This document shows, one piece after another, positions 11,455 to 22,714 of a DNA stretch of 64,000 bases. The notes beneath the pieces are model-generated. The model made no database searches. It worked only from the letters and a program-made list of their open reading frames with translations, and was not told the DNA's origin. Made by a program: the position numbers and the translations under genes. The stretch is from Edaphochlamys debaryana (Eukaryota > Chlorophyta > Chlorophyceae > Chlamydomonadales), in the NCBI GenBank assembly GCA_016858145.1, contig JAEHOE010000010.1, forward strand, positions 930,001 through 994,000, written 5' to 3'. Within the stretch, counting starts at the first letter, position 1. Each line of letters opens with the position of its first letter.

Positions 11455-12970
11455 GGGGGATGGATAGCGGGGGCTGGGCGAGTGGGAAGGTGGGGTTAGC
11501 TGCAGGGAGGAGCAGGCTGCGCGGGCGCAGGCAGGAGGAGGCTGCTGTCCGGGGAGGCGGGTCACGGCGGAGCCTTTGGGGCGCATAGTAATGCTTTTGC
11601 AGCGGCGGCGGGGACAGGACGTGTGGATGTAGATGTGGATGTGTTGTACTGCAATCGGAAGCCTTGCAGGCTGCAGGCTTTGGGATTTCTTGGAGATGGC
11701 ACATGCGCGGCAATGTGCTATCTGGTCGTGGCACTGTTCGTGGTACCCGTACTGTGTGGTCGAATGTACAGAGCTGCAGAGCACGGATGAGACATTGCGG
11801 AATGTGGCGCATGGGTCGTTCGTGGTCGGGCGTGCCTGTAGACCCCGCCTCCGCTGTACACGGGACCGTAGGGGGGCCTGCCGGACCTGAAGGACAAGGA
11901 GGTAGGAGCGTACGACCCTCCGTCTGGGGCCAGAACTCCCAAGCTTGCTGGACCTAGTGAAGGGAGACTAGATTTGACGGGAGTGTAGGAGCCATGCGGT
12001 AGGGATAGCGCCTGATCGGAAAGCGGAGGACGAGCGCGCGTTGGGCTCCACAAGTTGACGGCGCAGAGTATGCTGTGAATAAGGTGAGACGCTGCATGAC
12101 ATGACTTTACTTGGCGCTTCGACCAGTTGGTCAAGCGGCTTTGACGAGGACAACTTCGTCCTCATGTGCGGTGCCTTGTGCGATAGCCTCAGTGCATACA
12201 GGGCCCCTGTAATGTGCATGGCCGATCGCGGACAACTGTCACGTCTTGTTGTATGGGGGGTGGGCCTGGGGAGGCCTGGGGCGGGACGTTGCGGCCTTGC
12301 GGGGAGTCAGGGCGTAGACACGGCGAGGCTGGCCCCTAGGCGGCAAGGCCCTGTCCAACCATCACCGTGTGTGCAACCTCTGACGACTGGGGCTGCACGA
12401 GGTGCGGACACAGTGGCACTGAAGGTATCCCAGGGTTCCTATGAACAACGGGACGTAGTGCCGGGGTGTGTAACGGTCGCGTTGTGGGACGCCTCGACCC
12501 ACAGAAGCCCCCACGCCCAAGGACCTGGCTCCCTCAGCCCCTGCCCTTGATGTGCAGAGAGTGGATCGGGGCAAAGGCGGACCCCTCCCTACGATCACGT
12601 CTCTCGCTCCCAGCTGCGGCTGCGAGCAGCCGCGCGTGTGCGTGCGGGCGGCAGTACTGCTCCCGTACCCACGGGGGAGGCTACCTGTGCAACGGTGTTG
12701 GCTTTTCCAGCACCAGCAACACATTTACCTGAGCAAGTATCAGACTCCAGCAATGCCAGGCGTCCTACGCTGCACCGAGAGGAAAGCATGTTGAGCTTGC
12801 GGAGACAGTGTGACTTGGCTTATCTAGTCCATCAAGCATGATCGTCGTCACAATCGAACAAAACAACTGCAACCGTGTAGTTTAGCGTTTCCAGCCACGT
12901 CGAGGTCCAGAATGCAGCTTTCCTGTGTGTGGGCGACGAGGCGCACTTCTTCCTATGTAGCCTTATTTGC
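11455..12970. other. Myosin 3' region and receptor kinase A promoter region
   Basis: No supported gene in about 1.5 kb. Candidate TGTAA polyadenylation signals lie at 12208-12212 and 12469-12473, which would give the myosin a 0.75-1.0 kb 3' UTR, within the usual range for these algae. The remainder should contain the 5' UTR and promoter of receptor kinase A. No repeat was recognised. Confidence 0.4.
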
Positions 12971-15900
12971 ATGATGGGAAGCTCCAGGAGGCAATGGAAG
13001 AGGCAAACACAGCGTCACGCGTCGGCCACGCCGGCGGGCATCGCCGAAAGCCTCCTCCTCGTGGCAGCGCTCACCGCTTTATACACCTCAAGGGCTGATG
13101 GAGCCACGGAGCCGGGCCTGAACAGCGTGCCGGTTGCAACTGTCGACGGTGCGGAGCCGCAGGGGGAAACCGTAAATGTCAAGTGACTGTCGAGGCCCCC
13201 CGGCCTCCGGCGCCCCCCCCCCCCCCCCGCGGCCGGCCCTTGACGCCTCGCATACACGGTCTTCCCGACGCTGCCCCGCAGCCCCGCTACGCTACCGCGG
13301 GACTTTCGGACGTGGCGGCGTCGTGAGGCCTCAGCCCCTGTTGAGCGCGTCCTTCGCCCCCTCGCTACCCCCTCCCCAGAGTTCCAGCGGGCTCTCCAGG
13401 CAGATAGCGTGGATGTTATTGTCCTCACGGCTAACATTGACGTTCAGAGGACCGACTGGCCGGTCGACGCCATACACAGGTACCCTTCATTTTCCTCGAG
13501 GCATGTGCTATATGTACTGTAACACTGTAACAGGGAGCGCACTGCACAGCTGTGCGCGGCTTACCTCGTGGGAGATGGGTGTGGGAGTCGGGAGCTGGGG
13601 GTCCTCAGTCCCCAGCGCTCAAGAGGGAACTTCACCAAAACGGCCTTCAGCCTCGCCAAATTACCTTTGCACCGCAGGAACCGATCGCTGCTCATCACTA
13701 GCCTGCTGGGGCAGCGACGCGCGGTGAGGGGGGCGCCATCAAAGGACCCGCGGGCGGCCTGGGCTGAGGAGGCCTTGGGGGATCTTCGGGGCCTTCATTC
13801 GGGGCGCCCACGCTTCCCCTTTGGCTGCACACCACAACCCATCCAGCCCTTATCCACACTCTACATAGAACAGCCACACTGTTCACTTGAGGCTCCGGCC
13901 CCCCCACCCTACATTGCCTCCCCTTCCTCAACCCCCATCCCCCAACCCCGCCGCCCCTCCTGGCAGATGCTCGACCTGAACATGGTCACCGGGAGGCTGT
14001 GGCTGGGGCGGGGCGTGGAGCTGCGTGTGCGGGACGTGGAGCTGCGCAACCCCCGAGTGCGCACGGGCAACGGCCTCGACATACTCGTGTCGTCCCCGGG
14101 GGCCACCGTGGTACTGCAGGACACGGCGGGTGGGCCGGGTGGGCGGAAAGGTTAGGTTGTGGGCGTGTGGAGAAGAGGGGGAAGAGGCATGGTGGGCGGG
14201 GGGCCGGACTGGAGGGACATGGGCAGAGTGCAAGGGCCTGGCGAAGGGGGATCACGGAGTGCAAGGCGGGCGCGGCTACCCGTGGTCACGGCTTGAGGTA
14301 TGCTTGGGGTTGCAAGAGGTGCACTTAAGTACGGGAGCGAATCCCCATGCCCGACTGCCCGCAGTGTATGCGCCGGCCTGCATCCCCTTCGATCTGGCCT
14401 ACTCCCTGCTCTCGCGCGCGCCGCGGCCTCCGGAGCTCAACGACACGCGGCCGCAGGTGCTGCTGAAGGGCAGGGGCGACTGGTGCAGAGCAACGCCTGG
14501 CATCCAGGACTGGTGGGTGCCTGGGAGGGGGCGGACTCAGGGTGACGACGTGACGTGTGACGGCTCGCCCTGAATGCCCTGGACTCGGGGCACAAGGCAA
14601 CGGCACCAGAGCCACACGCCTGGACTGCGCCGCACTGGTCTGGAGGCTGGCATTCATGTGGCTCACTCCTTAACGTCTGAAGCTGTTCCCCTGCCCGCAG
14701 CATTCCGGAGCAGTTTCTGGCGGTGGACATGGCTCTGGGGGTCCCTAGCGAGGTACGACCACGTACGACCCCGGCCACAGCCGTGCGGCCCCTCAAACTG
14801 CCTGGTCTCCGTGATGAGGCCACGGGCCATGCGGGGGTGGCGTGCCGCCCGCACTTGTGTCGCTCAACGCTCGGTACAGCTGCACGCTCACCGCCTGCTT
14901 CGCCATGCCTGCAGAACGCGCCGGGGATCTACAGCCTGGGCGGCTACTCGCTGACCCTGCTGAACGTATCCATGGTGCGTTCCCTGGGGCCTGGTCGTGC
15001 GCCTTGAGCTTGCTGCTGCCAGCCCAGGCCGCCGGCTGGACACACGATCCACACGATCCACATGATCCAGGCAACCGGTAACCGGTAACCGTCCACCCGA
15101 CCGCCCCCCCCGCGCCCTCGACCCCTTGCTCTCGCCCATCATCGCGTGCCTCGCCCAGGTCTGCCTCTCGACCCTGTCGGCCGCCTGCATGGCCACCCAG
15201 GGCATCGACGTGTGCCTGCTGACTCAGCGCCTGCGCCTGGCCGCCAACGACACCACGTGGCAGCGACTGCTGGCCTTCGGAGCGCCGTCGCCCAGGCCGC
15301 CGCTCGCGCCACCGCCGTCGAGTCCCCCCGCGGCAGCGCCGCTGGTGGCTGCGGCGGCCGCCAGCGACGCAGACAGCCATGGGGTCGCGCCGGGGGTGGT
15401 GGCAGGGATCGTGGTTGGATGTAAGTCCGGGACAAGCAAGGGTGAAGCAAACTAATCTGCGACGACAGCCTGCGCCAGTCGCCGCGGTGCTGTACTGGTG
15501 TCCCATGCGCTGTCTTGCCTTCATTGACCGGCGGGCCCTTCGTGCGCTGATTATCAATGCAGGCGTCGTGGGCTCCCTAGTCCTGGCCAGCCTACTGGCC
15601 CTCGTCTGGTACCGCCGCCGACGCGCAAGCCGCGCCCTCCCCCCTGGTGGGGCCCCTCCCTCCGTCAAGGTTGAGCTCGCACCCCTCGCCGGCGCTTGTG
15701 CTGCGACCGCGGCTGCTTCAGCCACGAGTGCTGAGGCCTCTCGACCGGCTGCCAATGGCAGCGCCTTCCGGACGGAGCCGGGGGCCCCAATGGCAGCCGC
15801 GACCGTCACCACGTCAGCCTCCAAGCCGGGACAGCTCCTCGACAACGGCTGGCCGCCTGCTCTGCCCTCGTCCCCCTTCCTCTCCACGGGACCCGCGCCG

Positions 15901-18900
15901 TACGCACCGTCACCTCTGGTCAACGGCACCCCTGGCGAGGCGGCCCCGGCACGAGCTGAGGAAGACGGTCGCAGGGTTGTCGGCGCTGCTGTCGTTCACG
16001 TGCCGGCCGTGGCTGCTGCCCTGAACACGGGCCTGCAAGGCACCCACAGCGGCTCGACTCTGAACGTCTCGACGGGGCCAAGTGGGCTGGCAGGGGGACA
16101 CGCTCTGGCAGGCATGGCGGGGGCGCACGCGGCCGGTACGGGGCCCTCGCCCGGGGCCCTGCATGTGGCCCCACTCCTGCAGTGCACCAGAAGCGACGAG
16201 CATGCGTCGGCCTTGGGCGCTGCGCTGGGCCCCTTTGGCGAGGTGTTGGTTGGGTGCGTTTCCATTGGTGAGTCAGGCTGGCAGCAACACCGTATGGGTT
16301 GATGAAGCTGACTGACTGCTGCGAAGCGAGCAGTCCCAGAGCAGGGCAGCAGTGCTTTAGCTTAGTGGGGGGGTGGAGCTTGGAGGGGCACCGTCGGTAT
16401 GCAATATGAAACGGGGGGCCTGAGAAAGTTCGTCGGCTCCCCGCCTTGCAGACCCCCGCGCTCTGCTCGGCGGCGGCTCGTACGGCAAGGTCTTCCGGGG
16501 CACGTGGCAGGGGCGGCACGTGGCGGTCAAGGTCCTGCAGTACGGCGCTGAGCTGTGCAACGCCGTACACAACGAGGTGGGTTAGTCCCAGGCAGAAAGC
16601 GTTAAGCTTTCTCAACTCATTGTACCTCACCTTTCGTCCCTCGCTCCCTCTCTAACCCGCACAGGTGCTGCTCTCGCAAGCGCTGCGTCACCCCAACGTT
16701 GTTGCGGCCCTTCACTTTGTGGAGATCGGGGAGGACGGCGTCGTACACGAGTACGCGTGTACGGCAGGTACGGACGCCGTGGAGCACGACCTGTACAACG
16801 ATGAGCTTGAGCAGCGTGATACGCCCACCGCCCTCTGCACAGCACCCGACCGCCATGCGACGATGGCGCCCGTAATCATGCCTGGAACGACGGTCAGCAC
16901 GGGGCTGCTGAGCCCTTGCACAGAGCGCTCAGCTCAACTCGGTAGCCCGGCACTCCTCCCGTCGCCATCAGCCCTGCCGTCGACGATCCCCGCGGGCGTA
17001 GGTATCGACAGCACCCTGACTGGGCTTGGCGGCACTGGTGGCTACAGTCCGGAACTGCGGCGGCCGCAACAGTTGTGCAGCCCGGAGCGACATGGCCCCG
17101 GGAAAGGCGGGGCCGAGCCAATCCCTCCTCCTTCCGGGTCGCTCCCAAACGTCGCGCAAACCGTGAGCCTGTCAGCCGGGGCAACCGCGACGAGGCTCCT
17201 CGCGGCTCCATTCTCCGGCGACCCCTTGCTCGCTCGGAGCCTGCAGGGCGCCGCTAGCCCCCGCGGCTACCTTTCGCCCGTGACGCCCTCCCGGAGCCAC
17301 TTGCAGCAACGCACAGGCTCGGAGCGCGCTCGGACGCAACCCGTGCGATGGGTGCTCTCGACAGACCGCGCCAGCGGGGCCGCAAGCCCCGGACCCGCGC
17401 CCCGAGCGTCGTCCAGCGCTGCCGTCAACAACAGGCCAAACTTGGACGGCAGCCAGAGCCACGTCGGCGAGGCTGCCGTACATGGCGCTGGCGCACACCA
17501 CGCGCCCCGGCACAGCCGCCTTGCGGAGACGGCAGGGGTGCCGGCGGGCGTGCCGACGGGGCTGTCGGCACCACCGGTTCCCGGGCCGCCGCAACACGTC
17601 CAGAGCGGCGCCGGCACGTGGCAGGTCGAGTGCGAGCTCAGGTCTCCCACCGTCAGTGCTGATAGCAATGTCGTGGGACCAGGCACGATCGCAGACGCTG
17701 TGCGGCAGCAAACACGCGCTCAAGGCGGCCCCTCCGAGCAGAGCAGCGGCGTGCATGCCCACATTGGCGGCAGTCGGATCATGGGGCCTGGCGACGTGCT
17801 GTGGCTGGCTGCGCACACGCACCCCGCTGAGGGCTGCAGCCACGGCTTCCTGGTGATGGAGCTGTGCGAGGGAGGCAGCGTGGACGCGTGGCGGCGCAGT
17901 TGGTGGCGGGAGCCGGGCCAGGTGCCGGACATGGTGAGCGGTGCTGTGTGGGGCAGGTGAGTGGTTGAGGTGTCATGTGCGTTACCGGTACCCTCCTCAT
18001 CCACTTCCCTTCCGCCCTTCCGCAGGGCGTGCTTCTGGCCCTGGCCAAGGACATCGCTCGGGGGATGGCGTTCATCCACGAGCACGGAGTCTGCCACGGA
18101 GGTGAGCCGCAGGCGCCGGCAGAGGGCAGCAATACTGGCTGGGGCAACGCCACGACTGGCACCTCGGCAGTTTCGCGGCAGCTTGATCACCGTTTGGTCC
18201 CTGAAGCATTCTTCTCCGTGCTTGGTAACACCGCAGATCTAAAACTGTCCAACGTGCTTCTGGCACACGCCGCGCCGCGGTCACACGCGCCATCCGCAGC
18301 AGCTGCACGGCCTGTCACGGGTGATCTGTCCCAAGCGCTGCATGCTGAACGTGCAGCGCTGGCGGCAGAGCGCAGCCTATCGTTCGTGTCGCAGCGGGGG
18401 GCACCGCAGCGCTGGCAGGCAAAGGCAAGGCGCACTTCCTTCCGTGAACATAGGCCCCTGCTTTGCTCGTGACGCCCGCTGCTTGGTCACCCCGGCCGTC
18501 CGGCCCCCAAACCCCTTGGCAGGTGTGCGACCTGGGCCTGGCCCGGGTCCTGGGCACGGATGCCACGCACGTGTCCACCCGCCCGCATGGCACCGCCAGC
18601 CACCTCGCCCCGGAGGTGTGGGCGGAGGGACACGTCAGCCAGCAGAGCGACGTGTACGCGTTCGGAATCACACGTGAGTCACCGCCCGCGCGTCATGTAG
18701 GTGGCTCATTCTGCCGGAACGGCAGCAGCCTCCTTGAGCTGCTGCTCGGTCGCGCTTAGACCGAGGCCGCCCCCAAGCGGCCCTCGAGGAGCGTCTGCCA
18801 AGGGTTGCACGATGGTCCCGACCTTGACACCCCGACCTGCCCTTATCCCTCAGTGTGGGAGCTGGTCACAGGGGACCGGCCCTGGCGCGGGCTGAGCGCC

Positions 18901-19185
18901 GGCCGCATTCTGAACGCCGTCATGCTGCGCGCTGCGCGGCCGCCGATTCCCGAGTGGGTACCGCCGGCCTTTGCCTCCATCATCCATGCCGCATGGGACC
19001 AGGACCCCCGGCGGCGGCCATCGTTCGCCGAGCTGTGGGAGGAGCTCGAGGCTGCATCCGCGAGTAGCTCAGACTGCGCCGAACTGGCGACAACCGCAGC
19101 AGCGGACGCGCGGGCGGCGGCGGCGTCACTCCTATCGCAGGCGGCCCTGATCCGTGTGCCACCGAATGCGGAGCACCACGAGTGA
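12971..19185 (+). CDS. Receptor-like kinase A (split TKL-type kinase)
   Basis: Predicted single-pass plasma-membrane receptor kinase of 1,284 aa. Exons: 12971-13148, 13380-13479, 13678-13723, 13967-14129, 14365-14512, 14701-14752, 14915-14974, 15159-15420, 15563-16267, 16452-16576, 16665-17933, 18026-18101, 18237-18424, 18523-18673 and 18854-19185. Phases close; the first exon end was chosen because only that donor keeps phase. A signal-peptide-like stretch (ESLLLVAALTALYTSRADGA) opens the protein. The ectodomain has the family pattern LTANIDVQRTDWPVDAI then RVRDVELRNPRVRTGNGLDI. A juxtamembrane C-x8-C-x8-C motif ends in NDTTWQRLL. The TM helix (VVGSLVLASLLALVWYRRRR) precedes a Ser/Ala-rich linker. 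Kinase: LGGGSYGKVFRGTW, HVAVKVLQYG, helix-C Glu in HNEV, an insert of ~350 aa, hinge FLVMELCEGGSV, HGDLKLSN, VCDLGLARVL (DLG for DFG), HLAPEVW, DVYAFGITLWEL. A GC-AG intron follows 18424. The ligand is unknown; the beta-helix ectodomain is inferred from resemblance to volvocine families. Confidence 0.85.
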
Positions 19186-19272
19186 GTGCTGGTGCTATGC
19201 AGGGCGCACCGAAGAGATATTGTACAGTAGTGGCCTCGAGGCGAGGCAAATGCTGTGAGAGCCGTGAAGGCG

Positions 19273-19277
19273 TGTAA
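19273..19277 (+). terminator. TGTAA polyadenylation signal of receptor kinase A
   Basis: TGTAA, the standard volvocine polyadenylation signal, lies 88 bp after the stop codon at 19183-19185. Confidence 0.65.
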
Positions 19278-20070
19278 CAGATGCAGTGCTTGGTCGAAAC
19301 GGATGCCACTAATTCTGGTTCATAGAATCCTCTTGCCTTGGTTGATTTGTGCAACATTGATGCTAGCATTGTCGAGGGCACCGATGGGATGTGGGTCAGA
19401 GTAACAGGAGGGCTGCTCAAGACTTGTGATGATACCCCTAGGTGTGCTACGTGCGTTGTCATTCCGCCCTCAAGGGCCCTGGCACGCACCCTAGCGCCTG
19501 GCGAGCGGCAGACAGGGCCCCAACGTCGCACTGCAAGCTCGCTTCAATGAAAGCATGCAGACAGGATAAGGGAACATATGGAGGCATGGACCTGGGTTAA
19601 GGTCTGCTTGATGCCGCCCAAAGGAGTGAGAAACCCCAGGCCTGCTGCGGCGCTAGCGGAGTAGGAAGCAGTCAGAGGAGGGGAGTCGATGAAAGACGGC
19701 ACCCGCAACGCATGGAGGTTGAATACAGAACAGGGCAGGAGGCGCATGTGGCCGCTCGGCCTGGGCCGCAAGGGAGCTAGGGCGTGTTCCGGCGACCAGG
19801 TGACACGGGAGTCTTAGGAGGTTGCTTGACTGTTGTTACGCACCCAAGCCCTCCCAAGCTGCATAGTCGAGTGATACGGTATCTGAGTTCTAGCTGCATT
19901 GTCGATTAATACGGTATCTAGACACGTGCAAATTGGCTAGCTAGAGTGGCTGTTTGGCCTTCTTGCCAGCGGGCCCCCGCCCGTCATGTGAGGAGGAGGA
20001 CAAGTTTGCTGACACGCGCGTCAAGCGCATCCACCAGACCAACGAGCCCGGCCGGAGGGTGGGCACCCCC

Positions 20071-20240
20071 GGTTGGATTGGAAAGTGCCCTGGGCACGCG
20101 GACGGATTGGGATTGGGCAACCTGGATTGGAAACCGTGGTCGGGGATTGAAACGGCCACCCTTGGATTGGGATTGACGATAGCGGATTGGAAAGCCCAAC
20201 CTTGGATTTGAAGTAGCCAACTGTGGATTGAAGGCCCCCG
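20071..20240 (+). repeat. Dispersed GGATTGG motif cluster 1
   Basis: GGATTG or GGATTGG recurs about nine times in 170 bp, often doubled as GGATTGGGATTGG, with unrelated GC-rich spacers of 8-25 bp. It is not a strict tandem array. Confidence 0.75.
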
Positions 20241-20988
20241 CGCTGGGTTTGGCAGGGGTGAAGCCCAACGACACGCCTTCCACACCCGCGCTTACACTCA
20301 GCCTCAGCCGTACCCCCGGTTCGTGTCGCGGTACGTGTCGCCGGCGGTCGGCGTGTCGTCGGCAAAGTCGCGATGAACGCTCCAGAAAACACTACTGGGA
20401 AACCAGGGTCGCCCTCAATGCATTGCGCAGCCTAGTGCGTGGTCTTGCGTCCTCGCTGGAGACATGCCCGTGGACGAAAGGTCGTCGCGGACGGCCCGAG
20501 AGCGTGGACAGGAGCTCAAGAGCATTTGCTGTAGCAACAGCATGCTGCACCGGTCCGCCTTGCCTCCCAGCGACAACAAGGAGGCAGTGGAGCCAATGGC
20601 GCCACTGCTCCCCTGGGCCCTTTCGCGCCAGAGCCATGCCCTGCGGTTCGGGTCTCGCACTATCTGTAGCCTGGGATCAATCCCAGCCTGGTAGCTGTGC
20701 TCGAGGAGACTTTGACTCCACGAAGCGACTCGCGAACTTGCAAACTGCCAGCAACTAGCAGGGATACCATTGAGAGTTACGGCCACTGCGACTCCAGGCA
20801 ATTCAAGTTGTCAAGCTTGCCGGCTTGCCAGTATTATAATACGTCGCTGACGGGGGTACGTGCCATCCCACACCCCGGCGGCCTCCCCGACCCGGTGCTA
20901 AGCGCGGGAAGTAGGGTTTAGGAAGACCAACAACGCAGAGCATGCTCAACGATAACTGATCACAGGTCACGAGGAGTGGGATAGCTCG

Positions 20989-21202
20989 GTGGGGATTGGC
21001 GGTGGATTGGGATTGGCTAGGGGGGATTGGACTGGGCGACCGGGGATTGGGCGGGGCCGCCCTGGATTGGGATTGGACACGTGGGATTAAAAACCCGCAA
21101 CCCGGATTGGAAGCCCCCGACGCGGATTAGGATTGCTCCCGGACCCCCGTTGGATTGCCCACACGCTATCCACCCCGTGCCCAGCGGATTGATGGATTGG
21201 GC
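20989..21202 (+). repeat. Dispersed GGATTGG motif cluster 2, abutting the transposon
   Basis: The same motif as in cluster 1 recurs about twelve times and ends at the target-site duplication of the transposon (21204). The right flank of the element (28317 onward) shows no such motif, so the element may have inserted at the edge of the array. Confidence 0.75.
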
Positions 21203-21210
21203 GACCATGC

Positions 21211-21333
21211 GAGCTAAGCCGTACACTTTTCCTCCACAAACCCAGTGGAACCCTCTTCCACAGAGGCTGTGGAAAGTGCCGTACCGTTCCCAGCGCTCCC
21301 AGGGCTCCCAGTCGCGCGAGGCCACAGCGCACC
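21211..21333 (+). repeat. Left terminal inverted repeat
   Basis: The segment matches the reverse complement of 28189-28309. It is identical over about 98 bp from CCCAGTGGAACC inward, with a small indel and scattered changes in the outer 30 bp. It contains a perfect palindrome with a 3-bp loop, TTCCACAGAGGCTGTGGAA (21256-21274), and an overlapping alternative hairpin GTGGAA/TTCCAC (21245-21261), which are candidate transposase-binding structures. Confidence 0.9.
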
Positions 21334-21348
21334 CGACGAGGCCCGAAG

Positions 21349-21600
21349 GCGCTGCTGAGGTCTTGAGCCCCTGACCGCTCGCGCCTGCCCCTGCCCTCTC
21401 CCACCCAGACCCATCGCGGCTGTGGCCCTCAGGCGCTGCTGAGGTTTTGAGCCCCTGACCGCTCGCGCCTGCCCCTGCCCTCTCCCACCCAGACCCATCG
21501 CGGCTGTGGCCCTCAGGCGCTGCTGAGGTCTTGAGCCCCTGCCCGCTCGCGCCTGCCCCTGCCCTCTCCCACCCAGACCCATCGCGGCTGTGGCCCGAGG
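21349..21600. repeat. 84-bp tandem repeat, 3 copies
   Basis: Units starting at about 21349, 21433 and 21517 (GCGCTGCTGAGGTCTTGAGC) differ by only a few bases. The array fills the gap between the left terminal repeat and the transposase-like exon. Confidence 0.9.
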
Positions 21601-21651
21601 CGCTGCTGTGCACTTAACTGCGCCCTCCCCTCCCCCCTTGCATCCCACAGC

Positions 21652-22706
21652 GCCTGTCCTGGAGGCACAAGTACCAGGAACTGCTGGAGCGGTTTTACGC
21701 TCTGGCGCCCATCACCTCGGCCGCCGGCACTGAAACACGTGCACGGCAGGACCTGGTGGGCGAGCGGTCCGCACTACAGGTCACGCTCAGTGGACTAGAG
21801 GCCAAGCACGGGATCCGGGAGCGGTGGTCTCTTGACAGTGACGCGTTCCGTGAAGCGGCGCAAGAGCGCAAGCTGCACCAGCTGCGGCACTGGCAGACCG
21901 TTGCCGCAGCTTATGCTCGCTCAGTGGCGTCACTCCGTGCGCGCCTCACCAGACCCGATGCCCTCGCCGGTAGCCGGCGGGACAGGAGCCAAGTGCGGGC
22001 TGCGCTTACAAAGGCGCAGAACGGGCTTGTGGATGCCTTGGGCAAGGTCCGCACATGGCTTGGGGTCTCGGTGGCGCCCGAGCTGTCCGTGGAGGCTCTC
22101 GATGAGGCGCTTGCAAAGCTGAGGGCGGCCAGCAAGGGCGAGGAGGGGCCCTCCGTCTCCCTGCCGTGGACGGCCGAGGAGGAGCAGGCGTGGCGCGTGG
22201 CAGACGTCGAGGACTTGCTGCAGCGCTGGCTGCGATGCAAGGAGGAAATTGACAACGACCAGCGCGAGCTCGCAGACGCGGTAGCTCACTACCAGGAGCT
22301 GGAGCGTCTGCTCCTGGCAAAAGGCAACGAGCTGGGTGCTGCGGCCGCCGCCTTGCGGGCGGGCGTCGGCGGCCCTGAGCTCGAGGCCGCCTTGGGAGAG
22401 GCCTTCGGCGGCCGTGCACTCTACACCAAGCAGCACACGTGGCAGGCGTCGGGGGAGGCCACAGCAGCACTGAGGATCGTGGAGGGGAAGCGCTCAGTTG
22501 TGAGCAGGGAGGTGGGAAGGGTACAGCAGGTGCTGCATGCAGGGCTTAACGCCCAGGCATCGATGCGCTCGCTCCTTGGGGGGGCGGCTCCTGGCCCTGA
22601 CATGCCTGAAGTGCCTGAAATGCCTGATATTGAAAACGCCGAGGGCGACGTGGCGGCAGAGATGGCGCTGGACCGCCTGATGGACATTGGGGCCGACATC
22701 ACATAA
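21652..22706 (+). pseudogene. C-terminal exon of a probable KDZ-type transposase (truncated)
   Basis: An open frame of about 350 codons follows a splice-acceptor-like CCCACAG and runs to a TAA at 22704-22706. It begins RLSWRHKYQELLERFYAL and is almost wholly alpha-helical and charged, with repeated Leu/Ala heptad-like stretches (RKLHQLRHWQTVAAAYARSV) and a block SLPWTAEEEQAWRVADVE. It ends in an acidic Pro/Met-rich tail. This layout resembles the helical C-terminus of Kyakuja-Dileera-Zisupton transposases as I recall them; no catalytic motif is present to prove it. The left terminal repeat lies too close for the DDE-bearing N-terminal exons to fit, so I treat it as the surviving 3' part. The frame is intact and a TGTAA signal follows at once, so it may still be transcribed. 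Alternative: an unrelated helical protein carried by the element. Confidence 0.4.
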
Positions 22707-22709
22707 AAT

Positions 22710-22714
22710 TGTAA
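22710..22714 (+). terminator. TGTAA polyadenylation signal of the transposase-like exon
   Basis: TGTAA begins four bases after the stop codon that ends at 22706, consistent with a genuine 3' end of a transcription unit. Confidence 0.6.

Larger units (their letters stand above)
19278..21203. other. Intergenic region left of the transposon
   Basis: No supported gene in about 1.9 kb. It contains two clusters of spaced GGATTGG-type motifs (separate entries) and otherwise unremarkable sequence. The open frames here have no recognisable domain and no codon structure I trust. Confidence 0.5.

Noticed and set aside
13172..13177. Alternative donor GTAAAT for exon 1 of receptor kinase A
   Set aside because: It would put the next exon out of phase; the donor after 13148 keeps the frame into the conserved ectodomain exon.
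19945..20211. Short plus-strand frame reading EEEDKFADTRVKRIHQTNEP
   Set aside because: It has one plausible-looking stretch but runs into the GGATTGG motif cluster, with no splice acceptor or continuation found.
20991..21202. GGATTGG motifs considered as subterminal repeats of the transposon
   Set aside because: They lie outside the target-site duplication and are not matched at the right end, so they belong to the flank.
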